Source: Nocardia wallacei
GTDB lineage: Bacteria > Actinomycetota > Actinomycetes > Mycobacteriales > Mycobacteriaceae
Length of the DNA: 37,278 nucleotides
Assembly: GCF_029869545.1 (NCBI RefSeq)
Contig: NZ_JARWQD010000382.1
Location: forward strand, 1 to 37,278
Direction of reading: 5' to 3'
Shown: positions 15,094 through 24,625 of the stretch, piece by piece
Layout of the letters: every line of letters starts with the position of its first letter
How positions within the stretch are numbered: the first letter of the stretch is position 1
Made by a program: the position numbers and the translations under genes
The notes under the pieces: generated by a model
Seen by the model: the letters and a program-made list of their open reading frames with translations, nothing else
What the model was told of the DNA's origin: nothing
Databases searched by the model: none

Positions 15094-15968
15094 TCGAAGA
15101 CACCGTGACCGAGCAGGGGCGGCGGCGGCGCACGATCCGGCTGCTGCCCAGCATCGTGACCATCCTGGCGCTGTGCGCGGGGCTGTCGGCGGTGAAGTTC
15201 GCGCTGGAGGGCTCGCTCAGCACCGCGATCGCGATGATCGGCGCGGCGGCCGTCCTCGACACCCTGGACGGCCGGCTCGCCCGCATGCTCTCGGCCACCA
15301 CCAAGATCGGGGCCGAACTCGATTCCCTCGCCGACGCAATCTCTTTCGGCGTCGCGCCCGCGCTGGTGATCTACGTGACGTTCCTGCGCCAGGACAGCGC
15401 GGGCTGGATCATCGCGCTCATCTACGCGGTCAGCATCGTGCTGCGGCTGGCCCGGTTCAACACCCTGATGGACGACGACACCCGTCCGGATTGGGCGCGG
15501 GAGTACTTCGTCGGGGTCCCGGCGCCGGCCGCCGCGCTGATCGCCATGCTGCCGATCGCCGTGCACGAGGAGTTCGGCGACGGGTGGTGGAACAACTTCC
15601 CGGTGGTGGCGGTGTGGACCGTGGTGGCGGCCCTGCTGGCCGTCAGTACGGTCCCGACGCTGGCGATGAAGTCGGTCTCGGTGGCGCCGCAGGCCGCGGC
15701 GCTGCTGCTGGTGCTGACCGCGCTCGCGGCCGCCGCCCTGGTCACCTATCCGCTGATCCTGCTGATGGTCCTGGTCGGCCTGTACCTGATCCACATCCCC
15801 TTCGCCTGGCGCTCACAGCGCTGGGTCGCCGCCCGCCCCGAAACCTGGCACCACAAGCCCGCCGAGCGCCGCGCCCAGCGCCGGGCCCAGCGCCGCCGCC
15901 CGGCCCTGCGAGTCCCGGTCTCCTCGGCCCGCTTACGCCTCCGCCGCCCGGGCGGCCGCGAACGCTAG
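15090..15968 (+). CDS. pssA: CDP-diacylglycerol-serine O-phosphatidyltransferase
   Basis: 292-residue integral membrane enzyme making phosphatidylserine from CDP-diacylglycerol and serine. It has about eight hydrophobic segments. The CDP-alcohol phosphotransferase signature is complete: DTLDGRLARMLS followed by GAELDSLADAISFG, giving the metal-binding Asp residues. The C-terminal 45 residues are extremely Arg/Pro-rich and probably cytoplasmic. ATG 15090 overlaps the psd stop. The AAA ATPase gene follows after 23 nt, so the three are probably one operon, the same order as in mycobacteria (Rv0437c-Rv0435c). Confidence 0.96.
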   Translation: MIEDTVTEQGRRRRTIRLLPSIVTILALCAGLSAVKFALEGSLSTAIAMIGAAAVLDTLDGRLARMLSATTKIGAELDSLADAISFGVAPALVIYVTFLRQDSAGWIIALIYAVSIVLRLARFNTLMDDDTRPDWAREYFVGVPAPAAALIAMLPIAVHEEFGDGWWNNFPVVAVWTVVAALLAVSTVPTLAMKSVSVAPQAAALLLVLTALAAAALVTYPLILLMVLVGLYLIHIPFAWRSQRWVAARPETWHHKPAERRAQRRAQRRRPALRVPVSSARLRLRRPGGRER

Positions 15969-15991
15969 CCGATTCCGGCGGCGCCAATACC

Positions 15992-18220
15992 ATGGCTAGG
16001 GTGCCGGATCTTTCGCTTACCGCTCGCTTGAACCGCTCGGCCGCCGATGCGCGTCGGGGGGTGGTGCGGGTGCATCCGGAAGCGTTGGCGGCATTGGGGT
16101 TGCGGGAGTGGGACGGGATCGCGCTGATCGGGTCGCGCCGGACGGCGGCGGTGGCGGGTATCGCACCGGCGGGGACGCCGGCCGGGGTGATCCTGCTCGA
16201 TGATGTGACGCTGTCGAATGCGGGGGTGCGGGAGGATTCGACCGTGGTGGTCGCGCCGGTCACGGTGTTCGGCGCACGGCAGCTCTCGGTGACCGGATCG
16301 GTGCAGGCCACCCGCACCATTCCCGAGGCGACGCTGCGGCAGGCGCTGCTCGGCAAGGTGGTGACCGTCGGCGACGCGGTCTCGCTGCTGCCCCGCGACC
16401 TCGGCCCGGGGACCAGCACCACCGCCGCCACGCAGGCGCTGGCTCGCGCCTTCGGCATCGCGTGGACCTCGGAGCTGCTCACGGTCACCGCGACCGATCC
16501 CGTGCGCGGGCCGGTGAGCGTGCAGCCCAACAGCGCCGTGGTGTGGGGCGCGGGGGTGGCGAGCCACGTGGACGCCTCGCACGATCCCGGTGCCGGTGTC
16601 GACACCCAGACCGGCGCTCCCGGAACCCGGATGCGGGTGCGGGAACGGCCGTCCGCGGTCGATGTGGCCGATCTGGCCGGGGTGCGCGCGCAGGCGGCGA
16701 AGCTGTCGGAGTGGCTGAGCCTCGCCCTGGACGAACCCGAGCTGCTGAAAACCCTCGGCGCTCCACCGCATCTCGGCGCGCTGATCACCGGTCCGGCCGG
16801 TGCCGGTAAGGCGACGCTGGCGCGCGCGGTGGCCACGCCGCGCCGCATCGTGGAGCTGGACGGTCCGACGGTGGGCGCCACCGAGAGCGGCACCCGGCTG
16901 CGCGAGGTCGGGCTCGCGGTGTCCGAAATCTGCTCCGGCCCGGGCGGAGTGCTGCTGATCACCGATATCGATGCGCTGCTGCCCGCCGCGCCGGAGCCGG
17001 TCGCCACGCTCATCCTCGACCAGTTGCGCGCGGCGGTGGCGACCCCCGGAGTCGCGTTCCTGGCCACCACCTCTCATCCGGCCGGGGTCGACAGTCGTTT
17101 GCGCGCACCGGATCTGTGCGATCGCGAGGTCGCCCTGACCCTGCCCACGGCCGCCATCCGCAAGGAACTGCTCGAGCAGCTGCTGCGCAAGGTGCCGACT
17201 GACGATCTCCGGCTCGAGGAGATCGCCTCCCGCACACCGGGATTCGTGGTGTCCGACCTGGCGGCGCTGTGCCGGGAGGCGGCGCTGCGGGCGGCATCGC
17301 GCGCCAGCCGCGACCACACCGACCCGGTGCTGATCCAGTCCGACCTGCTCGGCGCGCTCGGGGTGATCCGGCCGCTGTCGCGTTCGGGCACCGAGGAATT
17401 GGCGATCGGCAGCCTCAGCCTGGACGACGTCGGCGATATGGCCGAGACCAAACAGGCCCTGACCGAGGCCGTGCTGTGGCCGCTGCGGCATCCGGATTCG
17501 TTCGCGCGGCTGGGTATCGATCCACCCCGCGGCGTGCTGCTGTACGGACCACCCGGATGCGGGAAGACGTTCCTGGTGCGGGCGCTGGCTGGTAGCGGCC
17601 AGCTGAGCGTGCACACGGTCAAGGGCGCCGAACTCATGGACAAGTGGGTCGGCTCCTCCGAGCGCGCGGTACGCGAATTGTTCCAGCGCGCACGCGATTC
17701 CGCGCCGTCGCTGATATTTCTCGACGAGGTGGACGCGCTGGCGCCGCGGCGCGGCCAGAGCAGCGACTCCGGCGTCGGCGACCGCGTGGTCGCGGCGCTG
17801 CTCACCGAGCTGGACGGGGTGGAGCCGCTGCGCGATGTCGTGGTGATCGGCGCGACCAACCGGCCCGAGCTGATCGATCCGGCGCTGACCCGCCCCGGGC
17901 GGCTCGAGCGCCTGGTGTTCGTCCCGCCCCCGGATGCCGCCGCCCGCGCCGAGATCCTGCGCACGGCGAGCCGACCGGTCCCGCTGGCGGCCGGGGTGGA
18001 CCTGTCCGCGCTGGCCGCCGATCTGGACGGCTACTCCGCCGCAGACTGCTCGGCCCTGCTCCGCGAGGCCGCGCTGGCGGCCATGCGCCGCGACGTCGAT
18101 ACGGCCGATGTCACCGCGGCCGACGTCGCCGCCGCCCGCAAGGCCGTGCGCCCGTCGCTGGATCCCCTGCAGGTGGAATCCCTGCGGACCTACGCGGACC
18201 AGCGCGCGGGATACCTCTAG
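15992..18220 (+). CDS. Double AAA+ ATPase, CDC48/VCP-like (Rv0435c type)
   Basis: 742 residues: an N-terminal double-psi-beta-barrel-like region (about 1-105), a linker, and two AAA modules. D1 (about 240-450) has Walker A GPAGAGKAT (K273) but Walker B reads LLITDID, with Asp where the catalytic Glu belongs, and its sensor/arginine-finger region is poorly conserved. D2 (about 480-700) is intact: GPPGCGKTF (K525, T526), LIFLDEVDAL (D578, E579) and the ATNRPELIDPALTRPGR second region of homology. D1 may bind but not hydrolyse ATP. Such proteins are cytosolic unfoldases in the CDC48 clade; substrate unknown. It follows pssA. No strong Shine-Dalgarno precedes ATG 15992. Confidence 0.9.
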   Translation: MARVPDLSLTARLNRSAADARRGVVRVHPEALAALGLREWDGIALIGSRRTAAVAGIAPAGTPAGVILLDDVTLSNAGVREDSTVVVAPVTVFGARQLSVTGSVQATRTIPEATLRQALLGKVVTVGDAVSLLPRDLGPGTSTTAATQALARAFGIAWTSELLTVTATDPVRGPVSVQPNSAVVWGAGVASHVDASHDPGAGVDTQTGAPGTRMRVRERPSAVDVADLAGVRAQAAKLSEWLSLALDEPELLKTLGAPPHLGALITGPAGAGKATLARAVATPRRIVELDGPTVGATESGTRLREVGLAVSEICSGPGGVLLITDIDALLPAAPEPVATLILDQLRAAVATPGVAFLATTSHPAGVDSRLRAPDLCDREVALTLPTAAIRKELLEQLLRKVPTDDLRLEEIASRTPGFVVSDLAALCREAALRAASRASRDHTDPVLIQSDLLGALGVIRPLSRSGTEELAIGSLSLDDVGDMAETKQALTEAVLWPLRHPDSFARLGIDPPRGVLLYGPPGCGKTFLVRALAGSGQLSVHTVKGAELMDKWVGSSERAVRELFQRARDSAPSLIFLDEVDALAPRRGQSSDSGVGDRVVAALLTELDGVEPLRDVVVIGATNRPELIDPALTRPGRLERLVFVPPPDAAARAEILRTASRPVPLAAGVDLSALAADLDGYSAADCSALLREAALAAMRRDVDTADVTAADVAAARKAVRPSLDPLQVESLRTYADQRAGYL

Positions 18221-18290
18221 CGAGGGTCGGCGAAGTCGCGGCAACCACGCCAATGCGGCACGTCTGCGAGGTTGTGGCGTAAATCATGGG

Positions 18291-18296
18291 TATTTT
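18291..18296 (+). promoter_or_regulatory. -10 element of a leaderless promoter
   Basis: TATTTT followed by exactly six nucleotides and GTG 18303 fits the TANNNT-N6-RTG leaderless pattern. It separates the membrane protein gene from the psd-pssA-AAA operon. No clear -35 is seen. Confidence 0.5.
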
Positions 18297-18302
18297 CAGC
18301 TG

Positions 18303-19640
18303 GTGCGGACCAGCGTCGCGGTGTTCGAGATGGTGACGGCATTTCTCGCAACCTTGATTGCGGGAATGTCGCTGATGCTCCCGATCGACTTCGCGTGGAC
18401 CACGGAGTCGACCGCGCTGCAGCTGGATCTGCTCGCCCATAGTCTGCCGCGGGCCATCGCCGCGGGGGCCGTCATCGCGCTGATCATCGCGGTCTTCGCG
18501 ACCACCGTCAATCACGGCCTGGCCGCCTGGGGGTCGGCACTCTGCGGCATCACGCTGCTGCTGGTGACGCATCTGGTCGGGCGGCAGAGCGGGCCGGGCT
18601 CGTCGCTGGCGACGCTGAACTTCCTCGATTCGATCGCCGGTGGAATCCTGCTCGGCGGCATCGCCGCGGCGGTGCTGCGCGGGCGGCTGCAGGTGTTCGG
18701 CTGGACGCTCGGCGCGCTCGGCAGCATCGTGGTGGGTGCCGCGCTGCCGGTGCCGCACGGCCACGACCTCGGCGATCCGACCCGCTTCGGGCGCTGGCCG
18801 GCGGTCGAATCGCCGCCGCCGTGGCTGATCGCGGCGACGCTCGCGCTGGTCGCGGTGGGCACCGTGGCCAACCGCCGCCGCACCCAGGTGGAGCGCCGCT
18901 CGATCGAGCTGCCGATGGCGCCGATCCTGGCCGGGCTGGTGTACGTGCTGGTGACCCTGTTCGGCACCGAATGGCTCACCCGCCGGGCCGAGGATTCCAT
19001 CGATATCGCCCTGAGCGTGGGTGCGACCGTGGTCGCCGGGCTGATCGCCGCGATGCTGCTGCCCCGCCGCGACGGCACCCTGGTTCTGCTGGCCGTCGCG
19101 CTGGCCGCGGTGGGCAGCGCGATCATGCCGTCGTTTCTGCCGGGCTGGTCGGCGGCGCCGCTGCTGGCCCTGCTGGCGGTGGGGATCGTGCTGGGCTTCC
19201 GGCGCCCGGGCCCGGTGTTCGCGCTGCTGGTGCTCGCCGCGCTGGCGCTGTACTGCGTCCTCACGCTCGATATCGACAGCCACGACCGCGCACGCAATAT
19301 CGTGGCGGGCATCGTGCTCGCCCTCGGGGCCGGATACTGCTTCGGCAGCGCCGCGCCGCGCTACAACCCGACCCGGGTACTGGGCATCGCGATCGTCTTC
19401 ATGCCCTCGGTGGTGCTGGCGCTGCGCGATCATGTCAGCCGCGGCGATTTCACCACCGTGACGGTCGAGGCCGGGCGCTGGTACGTCTGTCAGCTGCCCA
19501 GCGCGACGTCGCCGGTGCCGTACTGGACGGCGCTCGCCATCACGATCGGCTGCCTGGTCGGGCTGGTCGCGCTGCGGCGGCTGCGGGCGCCCGCGGTGGC
19601 ACCGGTGACCCCGCCCGCCGGGACCGCCGCCGAACAGTGA
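18303..19640 (+). CDS. Polytopic membrane protein of unknown function
   Basis: About 445 residues with roughly eleven hydrophobic segments spread over the whole length (for example FLATLIAGMSLMLP, AVIALIIAVFATTV, LLALLAVGIVLGF, IVAGIVLALGAGYCFG) and short charged loops; a Pro/Ala tail closes it. I recognise no transporter or enzyme signature. One extracellular-looking loop near the end contains WYVCQLPSATSPVPYW. The frame is open further upstream over the AAA gene; the GTG at 18303 is chosen for the leaderless promoter and because the hydrophobic region begins there. An ATG at 18330 is an alternative. It precedes the Mrp operon by 133 bp. Confidence 0.7.
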   Translation: MRTSVAVFEMVTAFLATLIAGMSLMLPIDFAWTTESTALQLDLLAHSLPRAIAAGAVIALIIAVFATTVNHGLAAWGSALCGITLLLVTHLVGRQSGPGSSLATLNFLDSIAGGILLGGIAAAVLRGRLQVFGWTLGALGSIVVGAALPVPHGHDLGDPTRFGRWPAVESPPPWLIAATLALVAVGTVANRRRTQVERRSIELPMAPILAGLVYVLVTLFGTEWLTRRAEDSIDIALSVGATVVAGLIAAMLLPRRDGTLVLLAVALAAVGSAIMPSFLPGWSAAPLLALLAVGIVLGFRRPGPVFALLVLAALALYCVLTLDIDSHDRARNIVAGIVLALGAGYCFGSAAPRYNPTRVLGIAIVFMPSVVLALRDHVSRGDFTTVTVEAGRWYVCQLPSATSPVPYWTALAITIGCLVGLVALRRLRAPAVAPVTPPAGTAAEQ

Positions 19641-19695
19641 TTTCCCGGTAGCAGACATATAGCCGGGCTCGGCGAACATGCTCGACGCCATACCC

Positions 19696-19708
19696 TCGCG
19701 TCACGCGA
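19696..19708. promoter_or_regulatory. Palindrome before the mrp operon, possible operator
   Basis: TCGCGT-C-ACGCGA, 13-bp perfect inverted repeat, 18 bp upstream of a -10-like TAGTAT (19727-19732). If that promoter is real the site overlaps its -35 region, which itself has no recognisable hexamer. Confidence 0.4.
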
Positions 19709-19773
19709 AACCCTCAGTGCGGAAAGTAGTATCGACCCCGCACCACCCCGCCGCCGACTCGACGGAGTGAAGT

Positions 19774-22632
19774 TTGCTCGCTATCTTGCTCGCCCATGCC
19801 GCCGCCGCGCTGCTGGCGCCGCCGTGTGTGCGAGCGCTGGGCCGCCGCGGGTTCTACCTGCTGGCGCTGGTACCGCTGGCGAGCCTGGTCTGGGTGGCGG
19901 CGAACTGGAACACCGGTCGCGAGTTGCACGTCGAGTGGGCGCCCGGCATCCACATGGACCTCGACCTGCGGTTCGATTCGCTCGCCTCGATCATGTCGGC
20001 GCTGGTGCTCGGCATCGGGGCGCTGATTCTCGCCTACTGCGCCAGCTACTTCGACGACGACGATCGGCAGCGGCTGGGGATCTTCGCGGGCTATCTGGTC
20101 GCCTTCGCCGGGACCATGTTCGGGCTGGTCACCAGCGACAACATGATGCTGCTGTTCACCTTCTGGGAAGCCACCACCGTGCTGTCGTTCCTGCTGGTGG
20201 GCCATCACGCCGAACAGACCGCCGGGCGGCGCGCGGCGCTGCAGGCGCTGCTGGTCACGGCCGCGGGCGGGCTGGCCATGCTGGTGGGCATCATTCTGCT
20301 GGGCCAGCGCTGCGGCACCTACCTGCTGTCGGAGGTGCTGGTCCGGGCCGATCCGGACGACTGGTCGACCGGTGTCGCCGTGGTGCTGATCCTGATCGGC
20401 GCGCTGAGCAAATCGGCGATCGTGCCGCTGCACTTCTGGCTGCCGGGCGCGATGACCGCGCCCACCCCGGTCAGCGCCTACCTGCACGCGGCCGCGATGG
20501 TGAAGGCCGGTGTCTACCTGGTGGCCCGGCTGGCTCCGGCGTTCGCGACGGCCCCGCCCTGGCATCCGATCATCCTCACCCTCGGCGTCCTGTCGATGGT
20601 GCTGGCGGGCCTGCGGGCCCTGCAGGTGACCGATCTGAAGCTGGTGCTGGCCTTCGGCACGGTGAGCCAGCTCGGCTTCCTCATCACGCTGGTCGGCATC
20701 GGCACGCCGGATGCGGCGCTGGCGGGGGTGGCCATGATCGTGGCGCACGCCCTGTTCAAGGCGTGCCTGTTCATGGTGGTGGGCGTCATCGATCACTGCG
20801 CGGGCACCCGGGACCTGCGGCGGCTGTCGGGGCTCGGCCGCCGGGCACCGGTGCTGTGCGCGACCGCGATCCTGGCCGGGGCGAGCATGGCCGGAATTCC
20901 GCCGCTGCTCGGCTTCGTCGGGAAGGAAAGCGCGCTGGGCGCCGTCCTGAACGCGGGCGATCTGACGGCCCCGGCCAAGGTCGCGCTGGGCATCGGCGTG
21001 GTGGTCGGCTCCATGCTCACGGTCGGCTACAGCCTCCGATTCGTCTGGGGCGCATTCGGTTCCAAGTCGGTGGCGGTGGGAGCGCCGGAGCCGCAACTGC
21101 GGTGGCATCGGCCCGGCGCGCTGTTCCTGGCGCCGCCGGTGCTGCTGGCGGCGGCGAGCCTGGCCGCCGGGCTGGCCGCGCCGTGGATGGACCGCCTGCT
21201 CCGTCCCTATGCCGCAACGCTTCCCGGCGGCTCGCCCACGCATCTGGCGCTGTGGCACGGATTCGGCCATCCGCTCACGCTGACGATGGTGATCATCGCC
21301 TGCGGCCTGGTGCTGTTCGAGATCCGCGACCGGATCGGCGAATCCGCGAGCCCACGGCTGGGCAACGCCGACCGTGTCTACGACAGGACCCTGCGCGCGA
21401 TGGATCAGCTGTCGCTGCGCATGACGGGCGCCATCCAGCGCGGTTCGCTGCCGCTGAACCAGGCCCTCATCCTGATCACGCTGATCGTGCTGCCCACCGC
21501 CATGCTCGCCGTCGACGCCCGCACCAGAGTCGGCCTGCGACTGTGGGATTCGCCGCTGCAGCTGATCATCGGGCTGATCATGATCGCCATGGCGGTGGGC
21601 GCCACCGTGATGCGCAACCGCCTGGCGAGCGTGCTGCTCGTGGGCGTGACCGGCTACGGCTGCGGCGTCATCTTCGCCCTGCACGGCGCCCCCGACCTGG
21701 CGCTCACCCAATTCCTGGTCGAGACGCTGACCCTGGTGATCTTCGTGCTGGTGCTGCGCCGGTTCCCGGCCGAGATCGAGCCCGACCGCGCCACCGCGTT
21801 CAAGGTGCGCCGCGCCGTGCTGGCCGCGCTGGTGGGCGCGACGGTCTCGGTGCTGGCGGGATTCGCGCTGGCCGCCCGCGACACCGACCCGATCTGGCAC
21901 CTGATCCCCGGGGCCGCCTACCAGGGCGGCGGCGGGAAGAACGCGGTGAACGTGCTGCTGGTCGATATCCGGGCGTGGGACACGCTGGGTGAGATCTCGG
22001 TGCTCGTGGTCGCCGCGACCGGGGTCGCGTCGCTGATGTTCCGCAGCCGCCGCTTCGGGACGCTGCCGCGCGTGGCCGACGCGCCGGGCTACACCCCCGA
22101 CCCGAACCGCTCCTACTGGTTGCCCGCGGCCCCGCTGATCGCCAAGCGCGACCGGTCGATGGTGCTGGCGATGACGACGCGACTGGTGTTCCCGACGATC
22201 ATGGTGCTGTCGGTGTACTTCTTCTTCGCCGGGCACAACGCCCCCGGCGGCGGCTTCGCCGGGGGGCTCACCGCCGGATTGGCCCTGGTGCTGCGGTATC
22301 TCGCGGGCGGGCGCTACGAGCTGGCCGAGGCGCTGCCGGTCGACGCCGGTCACCTGCTCGGCGCCGGGCTGGCGCTGTCGGCGGGCACCGCGGCCGGTTC
22401 GCTGCTGTTCGGCGCGCCGCCGCTGTCCTCGGCGATCTTCGAGGTGACGCTGCCGCTGGTCGGCGACGTCAAGTTCGTCACCGCCCTGCTGTTCGACCTC
22501 GGCGTGTATCTGATCGTGGTGGGCCTGGTGCTGGATGTGCTGCGCAGCCTGGGCGCGCGGCTGGACACCGAGGGGCTGACGCCGACCACCGGCCCGCTGC
22601 TCGTCGTCGAGTCGGAACGGAGGACCCGATGA
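19774..22632 (+). CDS. mrpA: Mrp Na+/H+ antiporter subunit A fused to subunit B
   Basis: 952-residue membrane protein. Residues about 1-640 are the NuoL-like MrpA part with the proton-channel segments: FTFWEATTVLSFLLVGHH (key Glu), LSKSAIVPLHFWLPGAM (key Lys) and PTPVSAYLHAAAMVKAGVYL. The part after about 640 carries MrpA's NuoJ-like end, LHGAPDLALTQFLVETLTL. The last 160 residues are MrpB: VFPTIMVLSVYFFFAGHNAP, GGGFAGGLTAGLALVL. The fusion is common in actinobacteria. The complex expels Na+ in exchange for H+, supporting pH and salt tolerance. The start is TTG at 19774 with GGAGTGAAG upstream. It is the first of six overlapping genes. Confidence 0.95.
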   Translation: MLAILLAHAAAALLAPPCVRALGRRGFYLLALVPLASLVWVAANWNTGRELHVEWAPGIHMDLDLRFDSLASIMSALVLGIGALILAYCASYFDDDDRQRLGIFAGYLVAFAGTMFGLVTSDNMMLLFTFWEATTVLSFLLVGHHAEQTAGRRAALQALLVTAAGGLAMLVGIILLGQRCGTYLLSEVLVRADPDDWSTGVAVVLILIGALSKSAIVPLHFWLPGAMTAPTPVSAYLHAAAMVKAGVYLVARLAPAFATAPPWHPIILTLGVLSMVLAGLRALQVTDLKLVLAFGTVSQLGFLITLVGIGTPDAALAGVAMIVAHALFKACLFMVVGVIDHCAGTRDLRRLSGLGRRAPVLCATAILAGASMAGIPPLLGFVGKESALGAVLNAGDLTAPAKVALGIGVVVGSMLTVGYSLRFVWGAFGSKSVAVGAPEPQLRWHRPGALFLAPPVLLAAASLAAGLAAPWMDRLLRPYAATLPGGSPTHLALWHGFGHPLTLTMVIIACGLVLFEIRDRIGESASPRLGNADRVYDRTLRAMDQLSLRMTGAIQRGSLPLNQALILITLIVLPTAMLAVDARTRVGLRLWDSPLQLIIGLIMIAMAVGATVMRNRLASVLLVGVTGYGCGVIFALHGAPDLALTQFLVETLTLVIFVLVLRRFPAEIEPDRATAFKVRRAVLAALVGATVSVLAGFALAARDTDPIWHLIPGAAYQGGGGKNAVNVLLVDIRAWDTLGEISVLVVAATGVASLMFRSRRFGTLPRVADAPGYTPDPNRSYWLPAAPLIAKRDRSMVLAMTTRLVFPTIMVLSVYFFFAGHNAPGGGFAGGLTAGLALVLRYLAGGRYELAEALPVDAGHLLGAGLALSAGTAAGSLLFGAPPLSSAIFEVTLPLVGDVKFVTALLFDLGVYLIVVGLVLDVLRSLGARLDTEGLTPTTGPLLVVESERRTR

Positions 22633-23012
22633 CCGCGAACATCACCCTGCTCGTCCTCGCCGGCGTGCTGATCGCGTGCGGGGTCTACCTCGTGCTCGAG
22701 CGCGCGGTGTCGAAGATGCTGCTGGGCTTGATCCTGTTCGGCAACGCGGTGAACCTGCTGATCATCACCGTCGGCGGCCCGGACGGGCGGGCGCCCATCC
22801 TCGGCGAAACCGATCGCACACAGCGGGATACGGCCGATCCGCTGGCGCAGGCGATGGTGCTGACCTCGATCGTCATCACCATGGGCGTGGCGGCGTTCGT
22901 GCTGGCGCTGGCCTACCGGTCCTACGCGCTGACCACCACCGAGCGGGTCGAGGACGACCCCGAGGACGTCAAGGTCGCCTCGCGGCGCGAGGGCGAGGAC
23001 CCCGAGCAATGA
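22629..23012 (+). CDS. mrpC: Mrp Na+/H+ antiporter subunit C
   Basis: 127-residue NuoK-like subunit with three membrane helices: ITLLVLAGVLIACGVYLVL, LLGLILFGNAVNLLIITVGG and QAMVLTSIVITMGVAAFVLAL. The buried residues of the MrpC/NuoK fold lie in the second and third helices. A charged, acidic cytoplasmic tail follows. Its ATG overlaps the mrpA stop and its stop overlaps the mrpD start, both as ATGA, so translation is coupled. Confidence 0.95.
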   Translation: MTANITLLVLAGVLIACGVYLVLERAVSKMLLGLILFGNAVNLLIITVGGPDGRAPILGETDRTQRDTADPLAQAMVLTSIVITMGVAAFVLALAYRSYALTTTERVEDDPEDVKVASRREGEDPEQ

Positions 23013-24625
23013 CCCTGTCCCCCGATCTGATGCCCAGCCTGACCGCGCTGCCGGTGCTGTTACCGCTGCTGACCGCGGCGGTCACGCTGATAGTCGGGCG
23101 CAAACCCCGTGTGCAGCAGATCGTCTCGATCGCCGCCCTGGCGGCGATGGTGCTGGTCGCCGCCCTGCTGCTGTTCCTGGCGGACCGGGACGGGATGGCG
23201 GCACTGCAGGTGGGCGGCTGGGATACGCCGATCGGCATCACGCTCGTGGTGGACCGGCTGTCGGCGGCCATGCTGCTGGTGTCGTCGATCGTGCTGCTGG
23301 CGGTGCTGGTGTTCGCGGTCGGGCAGGGTATCAGCGACGGCACCGAACGGCAGCCCACCTCGATCTTCCAGCCGACGTATCTCATTCTGAGCGCGGGCGT
23401 TTCGATCGCGTTCCTGGCCGGTGACCTGTTCAACCTGTTCGTCGGGTTCGAGGTGCTGCTGGCCGCGTCGTTCGTGCTGTTGACCCTCGGCGCCAGCGCG
23501 GACCGGGTGCGGGCCGGGGTGTCGTACGTGATGGTGTCGATGGTCTCGTCGCTGATCTTCCTGACCGGCATCGCGCTGGCCTACGCGGCCACGGGCACGC
23601 TGAACATGGCGCAGATGGCGGTGCGAATCGGCGAGGTGCCCACCGGGATTCGCAGCGCCATCTACGCGGTGCTGCTGGTGGCGTTCGGGATCAAGGCGGC
23701 GGTGTTCCCGCTGTCGAACTGGCTGCCCGACTCGTATCCCACCGCGCCCGCGCCGGTGACCGCCGTCTTCGCGGGCCTGCTGACGAAAGTCGGTGTGTAC
23801 GCGATCATCCGGATGCACACGCTGCTGTTCCCCTCCAGCCGCTTCGACAATGTGCTGCTGGTCTGCGGCCTGCTCACCATGCTGATCGGCATCCTGGGCG
23901 CCATCGCGCAGAGCGATATCAAGCGACTGCTGTCGTTCACTCTGGTCAGCCACATCGGCTATCTGATGTTCGGGGTCGGGCTGAACACCGCCGCGGGCCT
24001 GACCGGGACGGTTTTCTATGTGGCGCACCACATTCTGGTGCAGACCACCCTGTTCCTGGTGGTCGGGCTGATCGAGCGGCAGGCCGGGTCGGCGTCGCTG
24101 AGCCGCCTGGGCGGGCTGCTCGCCGCGAGCCCGGCGCTGGCGCTGCTGTTCGGGATCCCGGCGCTGAATCTCGGTGGTATTCCGCCGCTCTCGGGTTTCA
24201 TCGGCAAGGCGGCGCTGCTGCAGGCCGGTGTGGCCGACGGCAGCGTGCTCGCCTGGGTGCTGGTGGCCGGGGCCGTGGTGACCAGCCTGCTGACGCTGTA
24301 TGCGATGGCGCGGGTGTGGAGTAAGGCGTTCTGGCGGCCGCGGGTGCAGGCGCCGGAGGGGAATCTGGCCGATGCGGCGCCCTCCGCGCTCATCGACGAG
24401 TCCACCGATGTGCTGTTCGACGATCGCGTGGATCCGGGGCGCATGCCGCGGCTGATGCTGGTGCCGACCGTCGCGCTGCTCGCGGTGGGGCTGGCGCTGA
24501 CCGCGTTCGCGGGGCCGATCCTGGGCATCGCCGGTCGCGCCGCCGACGACCTCACCGATCGCGCGGTCTATCTGGAAGCCGTGCTGGGACCGGCGGATTC
24601 GTGGCAGGCGGGAGGCGACCGATGA
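23009..24625 (+). CDS. mrpD: Mrp Na+/H+ antiporter subunit D
   Basis: 538-residue NuoN/M-like antiporter subunit with about fourteen helices. Diagnostic segments are LFNLFVGFEVLLAASFVLL (channel Glu), VAFGIKAAVFPLSNWLPDSY (channel Lys) and PTAPAPVTAVFAGLLTKVGV, plus SDIKRLLSFTLVSHIGYLMFG. A non-membrane insert near residue 440-480 and a last helix complete it. It starts at ATG 23009 overlapping mrpC, and overlaps mrpE by ATGA. Confidence 0.96.
   Translation: MTLSPDLMPSLTALPVLLPLLTAAVTLIVGRKPRVQQIVSIAALAAMVLVAALLLFLADRDGMAALQVGGWDTPIGITLVVDRLSAAMLLVSSIVLLAVLVFAVGQGISDGTERQPTSIFQPTYLILSAGVSIAFLAGDLFNLFVGFEVLLAASFVLLTLGASADRVRAGVSYVMVSMVSSLIFLTGIALAYAATGTLNMAQMAVRIGEVPTGIRSAIYAVLLVAFGIKAAVFPLSNWLPDSYPTAPAPVTAVFAGLLTKVGVYAIIRMHTLLFPSSRFDNVLLVCGLLTMLIGILGAIAQSDIKRLLSFTLVSHIGYLMFGVGLNTAAGLTGTVFYVAHHILVQTTLFLVVGLIERQAGSASLSRLGGLLAASPALALLFGIPALNLGGIPPLSGFIGKAALLQAGVADGSVLAWVLVAGAVVTSLLTLYAMARVWSKAFWRPRVQAPEGNLADAAPSALIDESTDVLFDDRVDPGRMPRLMLVPTVALLAVGLALTAFAGPILGIAGRAADDLTDRAVYLEAVLGPADSWQAGGDR

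Noticed and set aside
15965..18253. 762-residue frame antisense to the AAA ATPase gene
   Set aside because: Arg/Gly/Gln-rich shadow of a clear double AAA protein; no domain or start context.
19714..22353. 879-residue frame antisense to mrpA
   Set aside because: Very rich in His, Gln, Arg and Gly as expected for the complement of hydrophobic codons; mrpA is certain.
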